Assembly (NCBI GenBank): GCA_034670405.1
Contig: JAXDDX010000011.1
Location: 2,104,501-2,168,500, forward strand
From: Hoplostethus atlanticus
Taxonomy: Eukaryota; Chordata; Actinopteri; Trachichthyiformes; Trachichthyidae
Direction: 5' to 3'
Length of the DNA stretch: 64,000 nt
Under the pieces are notes generated by a model, which saw only the letters and a list, made by a program, of their open reading frames with translations, did not search any database and was not told the origin of the DNA. This document shows positions 25,654 to 34,800 of this stretch, piece after piece (positions within the stretch are counted from its first letter, which is position 1; each line of letters begins with the position of its first letter). Position numbers and translations under genes: made by a program.

Positions 25654-28600
25654 AGACACTATTTGTATTAATGACTTCAGTAGGCCTTGAGTGTGACAAG
25701 TAAACAAAATACACAATTCCACATACATACATAGTCCCACATACCGGTGTTTGAGCCGCTGTAGCTATCTTCAGTAAACCAGTTCCCAATCAGCTTGGCC
25801 CAGCTTGGCACAGTTCAGTATTTTAAAAAGGATAGCTTATGATGAATAAAATCGTCCAACTAAATGTAGGACAACAGTCATACAGGCAAACAGGAAATCA
25901 TAGTAAATGGTTGACTTAAAGAATACATAGTCATAGTGAATGGTTGACGTAAGCAATGCTAAAATGGTGCATTAAGTTTTTCTACCACAGTTTATCAGCT
26001 TGCCCATCTCTTCCTTCCTCCCAACCACCACACTCTCCTGAGAGTTAAGTTGTCCTGCAGCATAGAATGGCTCACAGTTCCTCACCCCTTGAGGTGTAGT
26101 TCAGTGTTGATGTGTGTACCTAATTGGAGTGCATATATTTTACTGTGCTGTGTATTTATTTCTTCTTGTATTTATTTATTTCTATTTATTCAGTACATGT
26201 GAGTGTTCATTGTGTAAGTGATAAGACAGCGTATTGTTCACAAGATGATGTTGGGGATTCACAAGGTCTGGAAGGTGCAGAACCAAAGAGCAGCCATATA
26301 ACAAAAGTATTTTAAAAGCTTTATTGATCTCACCAGCTAGCCAATTATGTTCGTACCCTCTTCTTATTAATGCAAGTTGCTTGGCTTTTCTCTTATCTTA
26401 GGAACATGAATTGAATTGGAGTTATTTCATTCTAAGAATATATTGACTGGCCTTACGACGGAATGACACAGATACACATTTTCTATTACAATAAATCATC
26501 ACAAATGCAATAAATGTAGTTAAATAGTATGCAGTGACGATAACACAAATGGTAGAGGCAAACACTAATGGTGGTTAAAGTATGGGTACTGGTTCAAAAT
26601 CTTACTCAATTACAAGTCGAAGTATCTAGCTAAAAATACACTTGAGTAAAAGTCAAAAAGTTTCTACTTTTAAATGTACTCAAGTATTAAAAGTATTAAA
26701 GTATTAAAATGTTTTAGAATTGTCTATCCATTGCAATAATAAAAAAGCATAGGGGACATTTTTTGCATTAAAATTACTTCACTAAATTCACTAAAGCCAA
26801 TCGTAACTAATTGTGACATAACAAAGGCCAATTGTGACGTCACAAAAGCCAAACGTAACACCACAAAAGCCAATTGTGACATCGTAAAAGCCAATTGTGA
26901 CATCACAAAGGCCAATTGTGACATCATAAAAGCCAATTGTGACATCACAAAGGCCAATTGTGACATCATAAAAGCCAATTGTGACATCACAAAAGCCAAA
27001 CGTAACACCACAAAAGCCAATTGTGACATCATAAAAGCTAATCGTGACATGACTAAAGTCAATGGTAACACCACAAAAGCCAATCGTTACATGACTAAAG
27101 CCAATCGTTACATGACTAAAGCCAATTGTGACATCACAAAAGCCAATTGTAACGCCACAAAAGCCAATTGCGACATCACTAAAGCCAATTTTGACATCAA
27201 AAAAGTCAATCGTAACATCACTAAAGACAATTGTGATACCATGAAAGCCAATTCAATATCGCACATCCTCATGTTCTTGTCAAAGAGTTGAAAACGATTT
27301 TTAAATTGGCACTATGGTTACTGTCCACTGGAAGCTTGTTAGCATTTTGTATCAATGCAAGTGGAAACAAATGGGTTAAGCTAGCCAGTATTTACCAAAC
27401 CAGATACTGGCTAGCTAACCCCATCGGCCATGGGTGCTGATCATTTCGTCCTCATTCCTCATAACTTTAGAGGCCATCTTCTGTAGCTTCGCTGACTGTC
27501 ATATTCTGATAGCAGGTTTCATCAAAGAGCCTCGCTTTCTGGTCTTGCACAAGGACCAATAAGCATGGGTATGGGCGGGTTCATTTTCCATTGATAGGGA
27601 TCTTATTGGTTTTAAATACGGCCGTGGGGTTATTAGTTCAGCCAATGAAAAAAAGAATACTAATTTAAAGTTTCTAAAGTTTGTTGGACCTGCGAGACTT
27701 ACTTGTACTTGGTAGGTCTGAATTTTAAATGTAAGGAGTAAAAAGTATCTTTTTTTTCTCGAAAATGTAATTGAGTAAGAGTACAAGTATACAAAGTGAA
27801 GTACAAATCTCCCAAAATCGTACTTAAGTATAGTAACGAAGTACAATTACTCAAGTACTTTACACCCCTGTACCTGGAACACCACAGGTGGACAAGAATA
27901 TTCTGTTCACTGGTTTATTCATGGCAACCGGAATATTCAATCGCAGGCTTCACCCAAATAAGACCTTAACTCATATAAACCTAGTCGCTGATAGGAACCA
28001 AGTCCTGGCTGTCATCTATGGCTTGTGGGGCTTATACCAGGATTAGCAGTTACACTGTCAACTAGTCTGGTACTTGATTAGCCAGCGGGTCTCCTATCAG
28101 GGCTCGTTTTTCAAGACTGATTGTAGCGAGATTGATTGAGGGCCGTGCTAGAAAGAAGTGCAGCACCTGGTAGCTTGGTGTTTATAATCAGGCCGTCCTT
28201 GGCATCTTCCCTGACTCCCAGCACGATCTGACCTTCAACCCAGTTTCTGTCTCTCTGTGCTGCAGCTAGCATTCGCTGATGCTCCCACAGCCCAAACCCC
28301 ACGCAGCTACATTAGTGAGGAAATCCAGAATCCTAATTTCTTGCTGCAGTTATTTTCATTCTTTCCACATGGGTCAAATTTTACAGCCAAACAGTAAAAA
28401 GGCAAAAATAGTAAAAAGGAGCAGGGAAAAGGAGAACAATAGAAACAATATAGGAACAATTACAGAAGTAAGAACAATAAAACTATATTCTATTTATGCT
28501 ATTATATTCTATTTAACAATCACTTCATAAAGGATGGAACATTTTTAACTGATGAGGTAATAATAGCGACTAACAATATTACTACTATTATGTACTATTA

Positions 28601-29812
28601 TTATCATCATCCGTTAATAATAATATGTTACACCACTTATGAAGTAATAATCAGCAGTTAATGTAATAATTTTATTACATTATCCAGCAATTTATTGCAT
28701 TAATATATTTTATTACATTTCAACCCATTTAGAGGAACATTTTATTACATTTTGATATGTTATTACGTTATCAGTTACAAGCTTACCAGGAATGTTGATT
28801 CAGGGATGTTTGACTTCACTTGTGATCCCTCGTTCACTTCCAAGAAATAACACAGAACACACAGTTTCTTGTCATCCCTGTCGTACATCCAGGGGTCATC
28901 TCTGGGTGAGTGGAATCCCAGAGACTCACCCAGAGTCTGTGGGATCACAGTACTCATGTTGTGTCATGGTGTATATGTGCATATGCATATACAGTTGTGA
29001 TGAAGAGCATCAAACATTAGCTCAAATTTGCCTTCAACGTGAGCGTTAAGCTGGAGGAGGAATCATTGTACCCTGGAGCTGTCCCCTGACCGTCTATTTT
29101 AAAGCACAATCTAAACAAATTCAAAGTAACTGAATAAAGTGACACCTTTACCAAGACCTGGTCACTTGGACTCACCATTGTCAGGGTTGAACACTTGGCA
29201 GGCGTGAACACCCAGTCCTTCCCTGGAAGAGAAAGCAATCTCTTTGTCAATTGACTTTTGTTTTGTCTCTCCTCTCTTCACTCTTCATTACCTCTCCAAT
29301 TAAATTGAAGATGAAGGGTGAGGTGCGAGGGAGGGAGTTATCTTAGATGGTAAAACTTTGGAACAACAATGGAACATAGATGTTATATACACATTCCATA
29401 GCACAGAAAGCATCTGCTTGAATTCCCTTTAGTTAGCATGAGCAGCAATAGCCACCATGGCTGAAAAGACCTACAGAAACTCCAATCAACAGAAAATCCA
29501 AGGAAAAATACTTTGATTAGCACCAAAGATGTCACCAAAATAAGAAAAATTGTGAACTTGAGGATTACCACTAACCTCAGGACAGGCTAAAATACAGGTT
29601 CAAAATAAAAATATGAATCTATATATTTTTGGTTTGGATGGGATCGCTCAGCTTTATCTTTAGCTTTGCTGTCCCATTGGAGTGAGTTTGGTGTCTAGCA
29701 GTCTCTATCTGCTGCATTGGCAAGTGAGTTGGTGAGCTAGTGAGTTATAGTCCTCCAGGTGTGTAAGGTAAGTACTGCTGCCCCTAAGAGCACAGCTCCC
29801 CTTCACACACAC

Positions 29813-29854
<42 letters not shown>

Positions 29855-31461
29855 ACCTCTATGCATTGACCAAATGCATCTTATGTGATGAAAGAGACTC
29901 ACGACACTGACAGCAAATGCACTTTAGTCCACTTATCCAGAGAACGTTCAAAGAGAATCTGCGCTCTCGTTTAACTATTAATAGAATGGAGAGTCGCCTC
30001 ATGTTTTACATGGTATCCAAACTCAGAGTGGTCAAAGGTCTAAAGGTCAAGGGTCAGATGTTTGTGTTCGTATTCGTGCGTATGATGAAATCAGCTGCGG
30101 AACACCTCATTGGGCCTCATCACAGGATAAAGGTTTTGTGCAAAAGACCAAGACCAAAAAACAAAAAAAGACATAGATGCCAAAATCAGCAGGTTACACC
30201 GACATTCTGATATATGAGATATGAGATCTGTTCTAACTCATTTCAAACTAATATCACTGCCCAAGCAATGAATGCTAAATATCATTCTTTTTCCCACTCC
30301 CCCTATCATCCCTCCCTGCTGCAGGACATTGAGATACTGGCCATCATTCTCAGTATGACAGGGAAGTTTGCCATCGCCATTGCCTTTGGTCTCATCTACC
30401 TGTACAGCTGTGAGCTTTACCCTACCATCATCAGGTAGGAGGAAACGGCATCAAAGGATTTGTATTATTTATCTTTATTGTTATTATTGGATGGGATTAT
30501 TCTTCTTAAGTTAATCAAGTCATAGAACAGAAAAGCCCTGAACGGAAAAGGTCTCAACTATTCTGATTCTGGGGCAATGCAGGCAAAACAAAGAATTTCA
30601 GTGAAATGAAAATGTTATGTTTTTTTGGGCATTTATGAAGTGTGAAATATCAGGGAGTTTTTGTTCCACAGCCAGAAATCTCAGCACCTGGCAAAGTAAT
30701 CTTCGAGTTATTTCTATTGATCAACAACCCTATAAAACCCCTGCAGATATATTATGTTCGTTGTATGATATGGGAAAGTAAAAATCTTACTTATTGCAGT
30801 TTTTCTAAGTATACAGCAATTGATTTTTGCTTTTGATGTTTGTTATCACCAAGTGGAGGTCATAGTTCACCCACCTTTCTATTTACCCTGACATCACCAG
30901 ATATGACCTAATGTGATGACCGTGACCTTGTACAAAGCTGAACCTAGTGTGTGTGTTCTCCCCCCCAGGTCTCTGGCAGTAGGTAGTGGCAGCATGATGT
31001 GCCGTGTTGGCAGCGTGGTGGCCCCCTTCTGTGTGTACCTGGCTGAGATCTGGATCTACCTACCTCAGGTATACACAGTCACGCTTTTATTTGGCTGTTG
31101 CTCTCAGAACAACAGATAATGTCTAATAATGTTTCATGAAACCCGGTCCTTTTGATGACCTTTGCACCCCTTTCCCCATTCTGTGTAGCTCACCTATGAG
31201 AGTATCTGACAATTACATTGATGTTGAGTTAATAAATGAAATTTTCCTCTGTCATGACCCCCCCCTCCCCGTTCCCACCTATAGCTTATTGTGGGAATCC
31301 TGGCGTTTGTTATCGGAGTGCTGACACTGATGTTGCCTGAGACCCTGGGCATGCCTCTGACAAGCACCTTGGAGGAGGCTGAAGCTCTTGGACGCAAGCC
31401 CAGCAAGAAGAGCTCAGCCAATGACACCATTGAGGATGGGTTGGAGATGAAGCAGCACTGA
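16059..31461 (+). CDS. slc22a16: slc22a16, organic cation/carnitine transporter (eight coding exons)
   Basis: A solute carrier family 22 member of the major facilitator superfamily. It is a plasma-membrane transporter, known in mammals as CT2 for carnitine uptake, and also reported to carry organic cations. Coding exons are 16059-16102, 16928-17404, 21350-21467, 23523-24082, 24980-25104, 30325-30434, 30969-31068 and 31285-31461. All junctions are GT-AG and phases match, giving 569 residues (human about 577). TM1 follows the start (FTAIFQAIACGIHYLASVFL). A large extracellular loop carries N-glycosylation sequons NIT, NLT and NKT and several Cys. The family loop motif is ADRIGRVK; then come YLVVVFVYVTEFTG, FPETPFYLMAKGRY, SLGSVNLGGNQY, AFGLIYLYSCELYPT, RSLAVGSGSMMCR and LPETLGMPL. 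It resembles human SLC22A16 more than SLC22A4/5 in GHFQRF, GIHYLASVF and the RSLAVGSGSM region. The only anomaly is one extra base in exon 4 (23574-23576), which breaks the frame as written. Confidence 0.92.
16928..17404 (+). CDS. slc22a16: slc22a16 coding exon 2 (TM1, extracellular loop, TM2)
   Basis: The 477-base exon starts after ctctccag and completes the split Arg codon. It encodes TM1 and the large glycosylated loop, with three sequons and the WELSRCRCAL segment (human WELSRC). It then carries TDWDLVCEREWLAKLCQP and TM2 into the DR of the GxxxDRxGR loop. It ends at AG|gtgagc in phase 2. Confidence 0.92.
18474..18530. repeat. perfect 25-bp inverted repeat (hairpin) with 7-base loop
   Basis: Arms 18474-18498 and 18506-18530 are exact reverse complements (core ATGTCTAGGTCAAA / TTTGACCTAGACAT), separated by GTGTCCC. 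It is immediately followed by a near-duplicate of TATAGATTGGTATAAAT. It lies inside the intron-2 element and may be a subterminal or secondary insertion structure. Confidence 0.9.
18690..18921 (+). mobile_element. LINE/SINE-type 3' tail fragment ending in TTTGA repeats
   Basis: The sequence includes TTTTTCCTTGTCCTCTGAGG, AAGGGCTGTACAAATAAATG and a terminal run of GATTT repeats (GTGATTTGATTTGATTT). This is the form of the conserved 3' end of fish L2-like LINEs and the SINEs that share their tails. Only the tail is present, with no reverse transcriptase, and it is inserted in the intron-2 element. Confidence 0.6.
19426..19806 (-). CDS. acidic, Cys-bearing ORF inside the intron-2 element (transposon-derived, unidentified)
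   Basis: A 126-codon minus-strand frame begins MLSVDSGDRWREFIDDYFLA. Its first 80 or so residues are dominated by Asp, Glu, Ser and Thr (SDDTGTDNNSETSGDTSDSD). A possible metal-binding CGCKCHQGKSFY motif follows near the end. An acidic amino terminus followed by closely spaced Cys/His is seen in several poorly characterised fish transposon-borne proteins, but I do not recognise this one firmly. It lies within the inverted repeats of the element and on the opposite strand to slc22a16, so it is most likely the 5' part of the element's own gene; no downstream coding continuation was found inside the element. Function unknown. Confidence 0.4.
   Translation of the reverse strand: MLSVDSGDRWREFIDDYFLAPRSDRETAEESGSDDTGTDNNSETSGDTSDSDRPISDTDNDEDVDMEPLVLTDPISAVRESDEWDEYVSYGSGGDIEKARSFKCGCKCHQGKSFYILFSMVKKRER
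21350..21467 (+). CDS. slc22a16: slc22a16 coding exon 3 (TM3 and start of TM4)
   Basis: The 118-base exon encodes IGRVKILMITSLCQFGFGVC and on to FVVIRFLLAM. It starts after a CT-rich acceptor (ctctctctcacag) and ends at ATG|gtgagt, phase 0. Both flanking introns carry (TG)n arrays within about 40 bases of the exon. Confidence 0.9.
21468..23522 (+). other. slc22a16 intron 3
   Basis: This begins with a (GT)n array (21477-21506) just after the donor. At 22390-22960 is a repeat-like block starting TTTATTTAACCAGGTTAGTC with a short hairpin (GAGATTAAAAATCTC), a sequence type dispersed in fish genomes. The last 130 bases before exon 4 are a CCT-rich pyrimidine tract. Confidence 0.5.
22390..22960. 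repeat. interspersed fish repeat, class uncertain
   Basis: It begins TTTATTTAACCAGGTTAGTC followed by the palindromic GAGATTAAAAATCTC, which I recall as a very common fish dispersed-repeat head. The following 500 bases (AAAAAGCAGCTCCTTATTGA and so on) look like the body of the same repeat. Boundaries are approximate and no protein is encoded. Confidence 0.4.
23523..24082 (+). CDS. slc22a16: slc22a16 coding exon 4, with an apparent one-base insertion
   Basis: This largest exon encodes VSSGYLVVVFVYVTEFTG in one frame, then IKVRTWTSMHVHAAFAVG onward in a second frame shifted by one base. Reading GGG at 23574-23576 as GG restores TGIKVRTW, which parallels human GMKSRTW. The remainder (FPETPFYLMAKGRYQETQ, the acidic/charged loop before SILDLFGSWRMTGR, SLGYYVFSLGSVNLGGNQYV) is fully open and conserved to G|gtaagt. 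Because everything else is intact and the change lies in a G run, a sequencing or assembly error is most likely; a true null allele is possible. Confidence 0.9.
24980..25104 (+). CDS. slc22a16: slc22a16 coding exon 5
   Basis: The 125-base exon starts after gtttccag and encodes AVEIPSYLVGCFAMDRVGRK then KTCAPALILAGIACMLIIVV and P. AMDRVGRK is the second MFS-type DRxGRR motif, between TM8 and TM9. It ends at CCT|gtacgt in phase 0. Confidence 0.9.
25354..25395. repeat. (TG)n microsatellite in slc22a16 intron 5
   Basis: A perfect 42-base TG run, one of several simple repeats in this intron, with (CT)n at 25620-25651 nearby. Confidence 0.9.
26575..27870. mobile_element. probable non-autonomous hAT-like DNA element carrying a minisatellite
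   Basis: The right end, read inward, is CAGGGGTGTAAAGTACTTGA, with CTTACTCAATTACATTTTCG about 90 bases in. The left end carries a diverged matching region (GGTTAAAGTATGG, CTTACTCAATTACAAGTCG). The opening CAGGGGTG is of hAT type and the repeated ACTCAAGTA motif is characteristic of an abundant fish repeat. No transposase is encoded, and target duplications are not clear. Boundaries are approximate. Confidence 0.45.
26795..27255. repeat. 21-bp minisatellite, about 22 units
   Basis: Tandem units of the form AAAGCCAATTGTGACATCAC plus one A, with variants such as AATCGTTACATGACTAAAGC. Because the period is divisible by three, both strands stay open (repeating ITKANCD on plus, MSQLAFV on minus). 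These peptides are by-products of the period, not a gene. Confidence 0.9.
28787..28936 (-). CDS. putative antisense exon (unidentified) in slc22a16 intron 5
   Basis: On the minus strand a 150-base open segment lies between a consensus acceptor (gatcccacag) and donor (CTG|gtaagc). It is exactly 50 codons, phase 0, reading TLGESLGFHSPRDDPWMYDR then DDKKLCVLCYFLEVNEGSQV and ending NIPESTFL. The composition is protein-like rather than low-complexity. I do not recognise the family. Together with 29176-29222 it would form an in-phase pair on the strand opposite slc22a16. It could be part of an undescribed gene, a decayed gene piece, or chance. Confidence 0.3.
29176..29222 (-). CDS. putative antisense exon (unidentified), upstream partner of 28787-28936
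   Basis: This 47-base minus-strand segment is bounded by acceptor tttctcttccag and donor ATG|gtgagt, encoding KDWVFTPAKCSTLTM after two bases of a split codon. It ends in phase 0, which is the phase required by the segment at 28787-28936. No upstream exon or start was found with confidence. Confidence 0.25.
29813..29852. repeat. (CA)n microsatellite in slc22a16 intron 5
   Basis: A near-perfect CA array, interrupted once by ACGC near 29816. Confidence 0.9.
30325..30434 (+). CDS. slc22a16: slc22a16 coding exon 6
   Basis: The 110-base exon starts after ctgctgcag and encodes DIEILAIILSMTGKFAIAIA then FGLIYLYSCELYPTIIR. The GKFAI and FGLIYLYxxELYPT motifs are strongly conserved in SLC22A16. It ends AG|gtagga in phase 2. 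Confidence 0.92.
30969..31068 (+). CDS. slc22a16: slc22a16 coding exon 7
   Basis: The 100-base exon starts after ccccccag and encodes SLAVGSGSMMCRVGSVVAPF then CVYLAEIWIYLPQ. It is nearly colinear with human SLAVGSGSMVCRLASILAPF. It ends CAG|gtatac in phase 0. Confidence 0.93.
31285..31461 (+). CDS. slc22a16: slc22a16 terminal coding exon 8
   Basis: The exon starts after cacctatag and encodes TM12 (LIVGILAFVIGVLTLMLPET), the family's PETLG motif and a hydrophilic tail ending in GLEMKQH, then TGA at 31459-31461. An AATAAA at 31574-31579 could serve a short 3'UTR, but other AATAAA-like sites follow, so the true 3' end is not set. Confidence 0.9.
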   Translation, partial: LIVGILAFVIGVLTLMLPETLGMPLTSTLEEAEALGRKPSKKSSANDTIEDGLEMKQH

Positions 31462-33093
31462 GCCAAGGCCTGAGGTCTACACTACTGTTAGAAGACCAGA
31501 GAGAGAGAAACACAGAGAGAAAGAGAAGTATTGGACAAGAAGAATGGAAAGAAATTCAGCAGGACTTGTTTTTAATAAAGTATGCTTTGACATTTTGTTT
31601 TGCAAAGCGACCAATAGTTTAGTGCTGAAAGGCTCTCTTGAGACACTATGGGAGTCCCACCTGCATGCATACAGATGCCAGGGATGTAACAGTGAGTCAC
31701 GGATACCATGCAATCAAAGCATCCATTTCATAATGAGATAGACAATCATTAGTGTGTGTGGTTGTGTGTGTGTGTTTTGTGTGTCCGTACAGTGAAGGAA
31801 GTGTGATTTAGTTACCACGCTCAACCATTAATCATCACAGTGTCAGTATAGCGTGTATCCGTCTTGAATTCACATGTAATGTTATTGTAATACTCCAGCA
31901 CACACTAACATAGATACATATATACACACACACACACACAAACACACACATACAGGCACGCACACACAAATACACATATTACATTTCCAATATACTAATG
32001 ATAGAATATATTATTCTAATAGAGGTGCCTCATTTTTGAATTCTGAATTCACATTTTGTTTTTATTTTGAACATTTTTTGAATCTCAGGGCATCCGTCTT
32101 TGGATATCACTGTGAAACTATACTAGTATTATTTTACTCTTTCACTCAGTTTGACATGATCTTTAATTCCATCTTAAGATGCCATGGTTTGGTTTTACCT
32201 TGTTACCATGTGTGTGTTAGAGAGTACAGTAGAGTGAGAGTGTGTGGTACTGTAAATGAAGTAAACTGATATGGTAGTTTTCTACATGCATACTTACCTT
32301 GTATGTGAAATATAGATGCTGGACAGATTGAAGGAAACTGTATCTGTATATATCTATATTAATATATAGGAAGGAAACTGTATCTGTATATATCTATATT
32401 AATATAGATTTTGTTCAAATTACAAGCATGTTACGATCTTGGGATGTTTTGGACCAAAGACAGGAATAAAAAAAACACAACAGCGTGGAGATGTATTCGC
32501 CTGCTTTGCGATATTTCGGTGCACTATGAGCATGTTTTCCATTTCATATCAAGCCACTTCATGAGAGATGACAAAAAAAAACCTGCAACTGGTATCCTGA
32601 CATTGACATTTAATCACCAGGTGATGAAAGTATCAGATCAGTTCTGAATGGTTCAACAATCATTGTAATGAATTTTTGTACGAATAGTTTCCCTGTTAGT
32701 ATTCTTTTTATTCCTTTGAGAGGAAATAAACAAGACAGTTAACACTGACAGGCTGTCGGCTTCTTCACTGCTACAGTGCACACACTTCTGCTTAAGTAAG
32801 ACAAGGAAACTTTGATTAAACTGTATTTCATCAATGTTTGGGCACCCTTTCCCCCTCTCCCTCTCTCTGCCTCTCACACTGGGAAATTGGAAGGTTTAAC
32901 TTGGTGTTGGAAAAGCAGGGGAAAGTATTTTTGGCATAAGTGCAGGCATATATAGCATGCCCGGAACAGCCCACCGACACTAGCAGCTTTCTATTCGCTG
33001 GTGGAGAGGAGGTCCCCACTGGCAGCTCCCTCTACCACCCAATGCAAGAACAAACCCTCTATGTAGAACTTTGGAGTAGAAGAATTTGCATGT

Positions 33094-33095
<2 letters not shown>

Positions 33096-33137
<42 letters not shown>
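33096..33137. repeat. (TG)n microsatellite in the slc22a16-ust intergenic region
   Basis: A run of about 21 TG units preceded by an interrupted TGTATG start at 33090. Confidence 0.9.
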
Positions 33138-33140
<3 letters not shown>

Positions 33141-33454
33141 GATGGGATAAGGGGGCAGCGGCGGTGCGCTTTTATCGTGAAAGAGCCAGGTTGTAAAGTT
33201 GCAAATGCAAACTGTCAATTCTGTTGTGATTCTGGTGCCACAAATAGTGTCTGGTTATTATTGGACACCTTGGAGTGAGGCTTGTGGCAGGGTTTAGAGT
33301 CAGGAATTTGCCAACATAAAGTGGGGGAGGAGGGGGGAGGAGAGGGGAGGGTGAGTGGCAAGAAGTGAGGGCAGATTGTAGGCTAGTGTTACAGGATTCC
33401 TACACCATTTTGCTGATCAAATTCCATGACTTTTCCGAGACTATATCTAGTCTC

Positions 33455-33485
<31 letters not shown>

Positions 33486-34189
33486 ATTACCTACTGTATA
33501 TATTACCTAGTAACAGGAGTAGTTGGATCCCCACAGCAGGGATACCTAAGCTAAGGTGATGCATGGTGACAGTATAGGTTCTGGTCCGGTAGTTGTCATC
33601 TTTTTCCACCTCCACCTCCTCCTACACTTACAGAATCACACCACCATATTTCTGCACTGCAAACAAAGCCACCCAACATGTCAATCACAGTCAGAAGAGG
33701 AATATTAACACTATTATTGGGTAGAAATCCTGGAATTGGATATTTCTGTGGTGCAAAAGTACTAACCACACAACACCTAGTTGTTGGAGCTCACTGAGGA
33801 GCTGGGTTGACTCAAGTGGTCCAGCAAAAAAAGGAAGAGGGCACCATCTGCTGGTCGCGTTCAGGAGTTACATTGACTTAAATGTGGCCGAACTTCAAAT
33901 TGAGGTGTAATCAAACAGTTGATAGATTAAGTTTATTTCAAAGAATGCAATGAAACACAACTAACAAGCTTAATGTATCTGTAGGGTTATTTATGACCAT
34001 AATCTGTCAAAGTTGTGTAGCCTATGTTACATTGTTAAAACATAGAGTGAGCTGCTTCTTATTTGGCCTTTGGCATGTTCTGTAAGTAACCAGCATCTTT
34101 CTGTAGTCAGACTATTATAATAGGTTTATTGATGACACATTTAACTTTTAAGGAATCTAGATGACACTTTTATCCAGTAACAGTATTAT

Positions 34190-34800
34190 TGCAGTGAGTG
34201 CAAAGCAGAATAAGTGTGAATTCCTAGATTGCCAACATCATAAGCAACCAATAGTAAGGAATTTGAGGATCAGAGCCACAGTGCCTAGACAATAGATTTA
34301 ACAAATATTCCTCTGCCAATCGACAACATTCATGAATAATAGTGCTGGGTAACGAAATAAGATCGAGTCAGATGTAAATTATTTTAAAGACAGTACCAAG
34401 CTCAGGTGCAGATCTTGAGGTGTTTCTTTAAATGATGAGCTATCAATTCATACCAGAGGATAGGCAGTGGCTTTGTAGTCCTGACTGCGGTGGGAAGGTC
34501 ATTTCACAATTGAGAAAAATGGAGGCTGGGTGGAGTGATGGACAGGCAGGCTGCAGGGAAGGGAGAGCTAAGCGTCTGGTAATAGAAGAGCGCTAGGCAT
34601 GGACCACAGGTCAGTGCTGGACCACAGCCTGGAGGCAGCTCTGTTAGTAGCCGCCTAGCCAGCACCAGGGTTTTGAATCCAATACACGTAGCCACAGGGG
34701 AGCCAATGGATGAAGTGCAAGACAGAGGTGACATGGGAGAATTTAGGGAGGTTGAAGACAAGGCAGGCTGCAACATTTTGGATGGGATGGAGGGGCTACA
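34190..34800 (-). mobile_element. degraded L2/CR1-group LINE 3' fragment
   Basis: The minus strand at 34504-34776 retains weak reverse-transcriptase carboxy-terminal similarity. GSPVATCIGFKTLVLARRLL parallels LPVAARIQFKTLVLVYRAVK of the larger copy at 11026-13960. Adjacent sequence to about 34190 resembles the 3' part of the same group. It is too diverged for a firm boundary. Confidence 0.6.

Larger units (their letters stand above)
25105..30324 (+). other. slc22a16 intron 5, largest intron
   Basis: This 5.2-kb intron contains (TG)n at 25120-25142 and 25354-25395, (CT)n at 25620-25651, a probable DNA element with a 21-bp minisatellite (26575-27870), AT-rich sequence with TTATTACATT repeats (28550-28780), two antisense exon-like segments (28787-28936 and 29176-29222) and a (CA)n array at 29813-29852. 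Confidence 0.6.

Noticed and set aside
26724-27291. Repetitive 7-residue peptides on both strands
   Set aside because: They are a consequence of a 21-bp tandem repeat; no start, splice or homology support.
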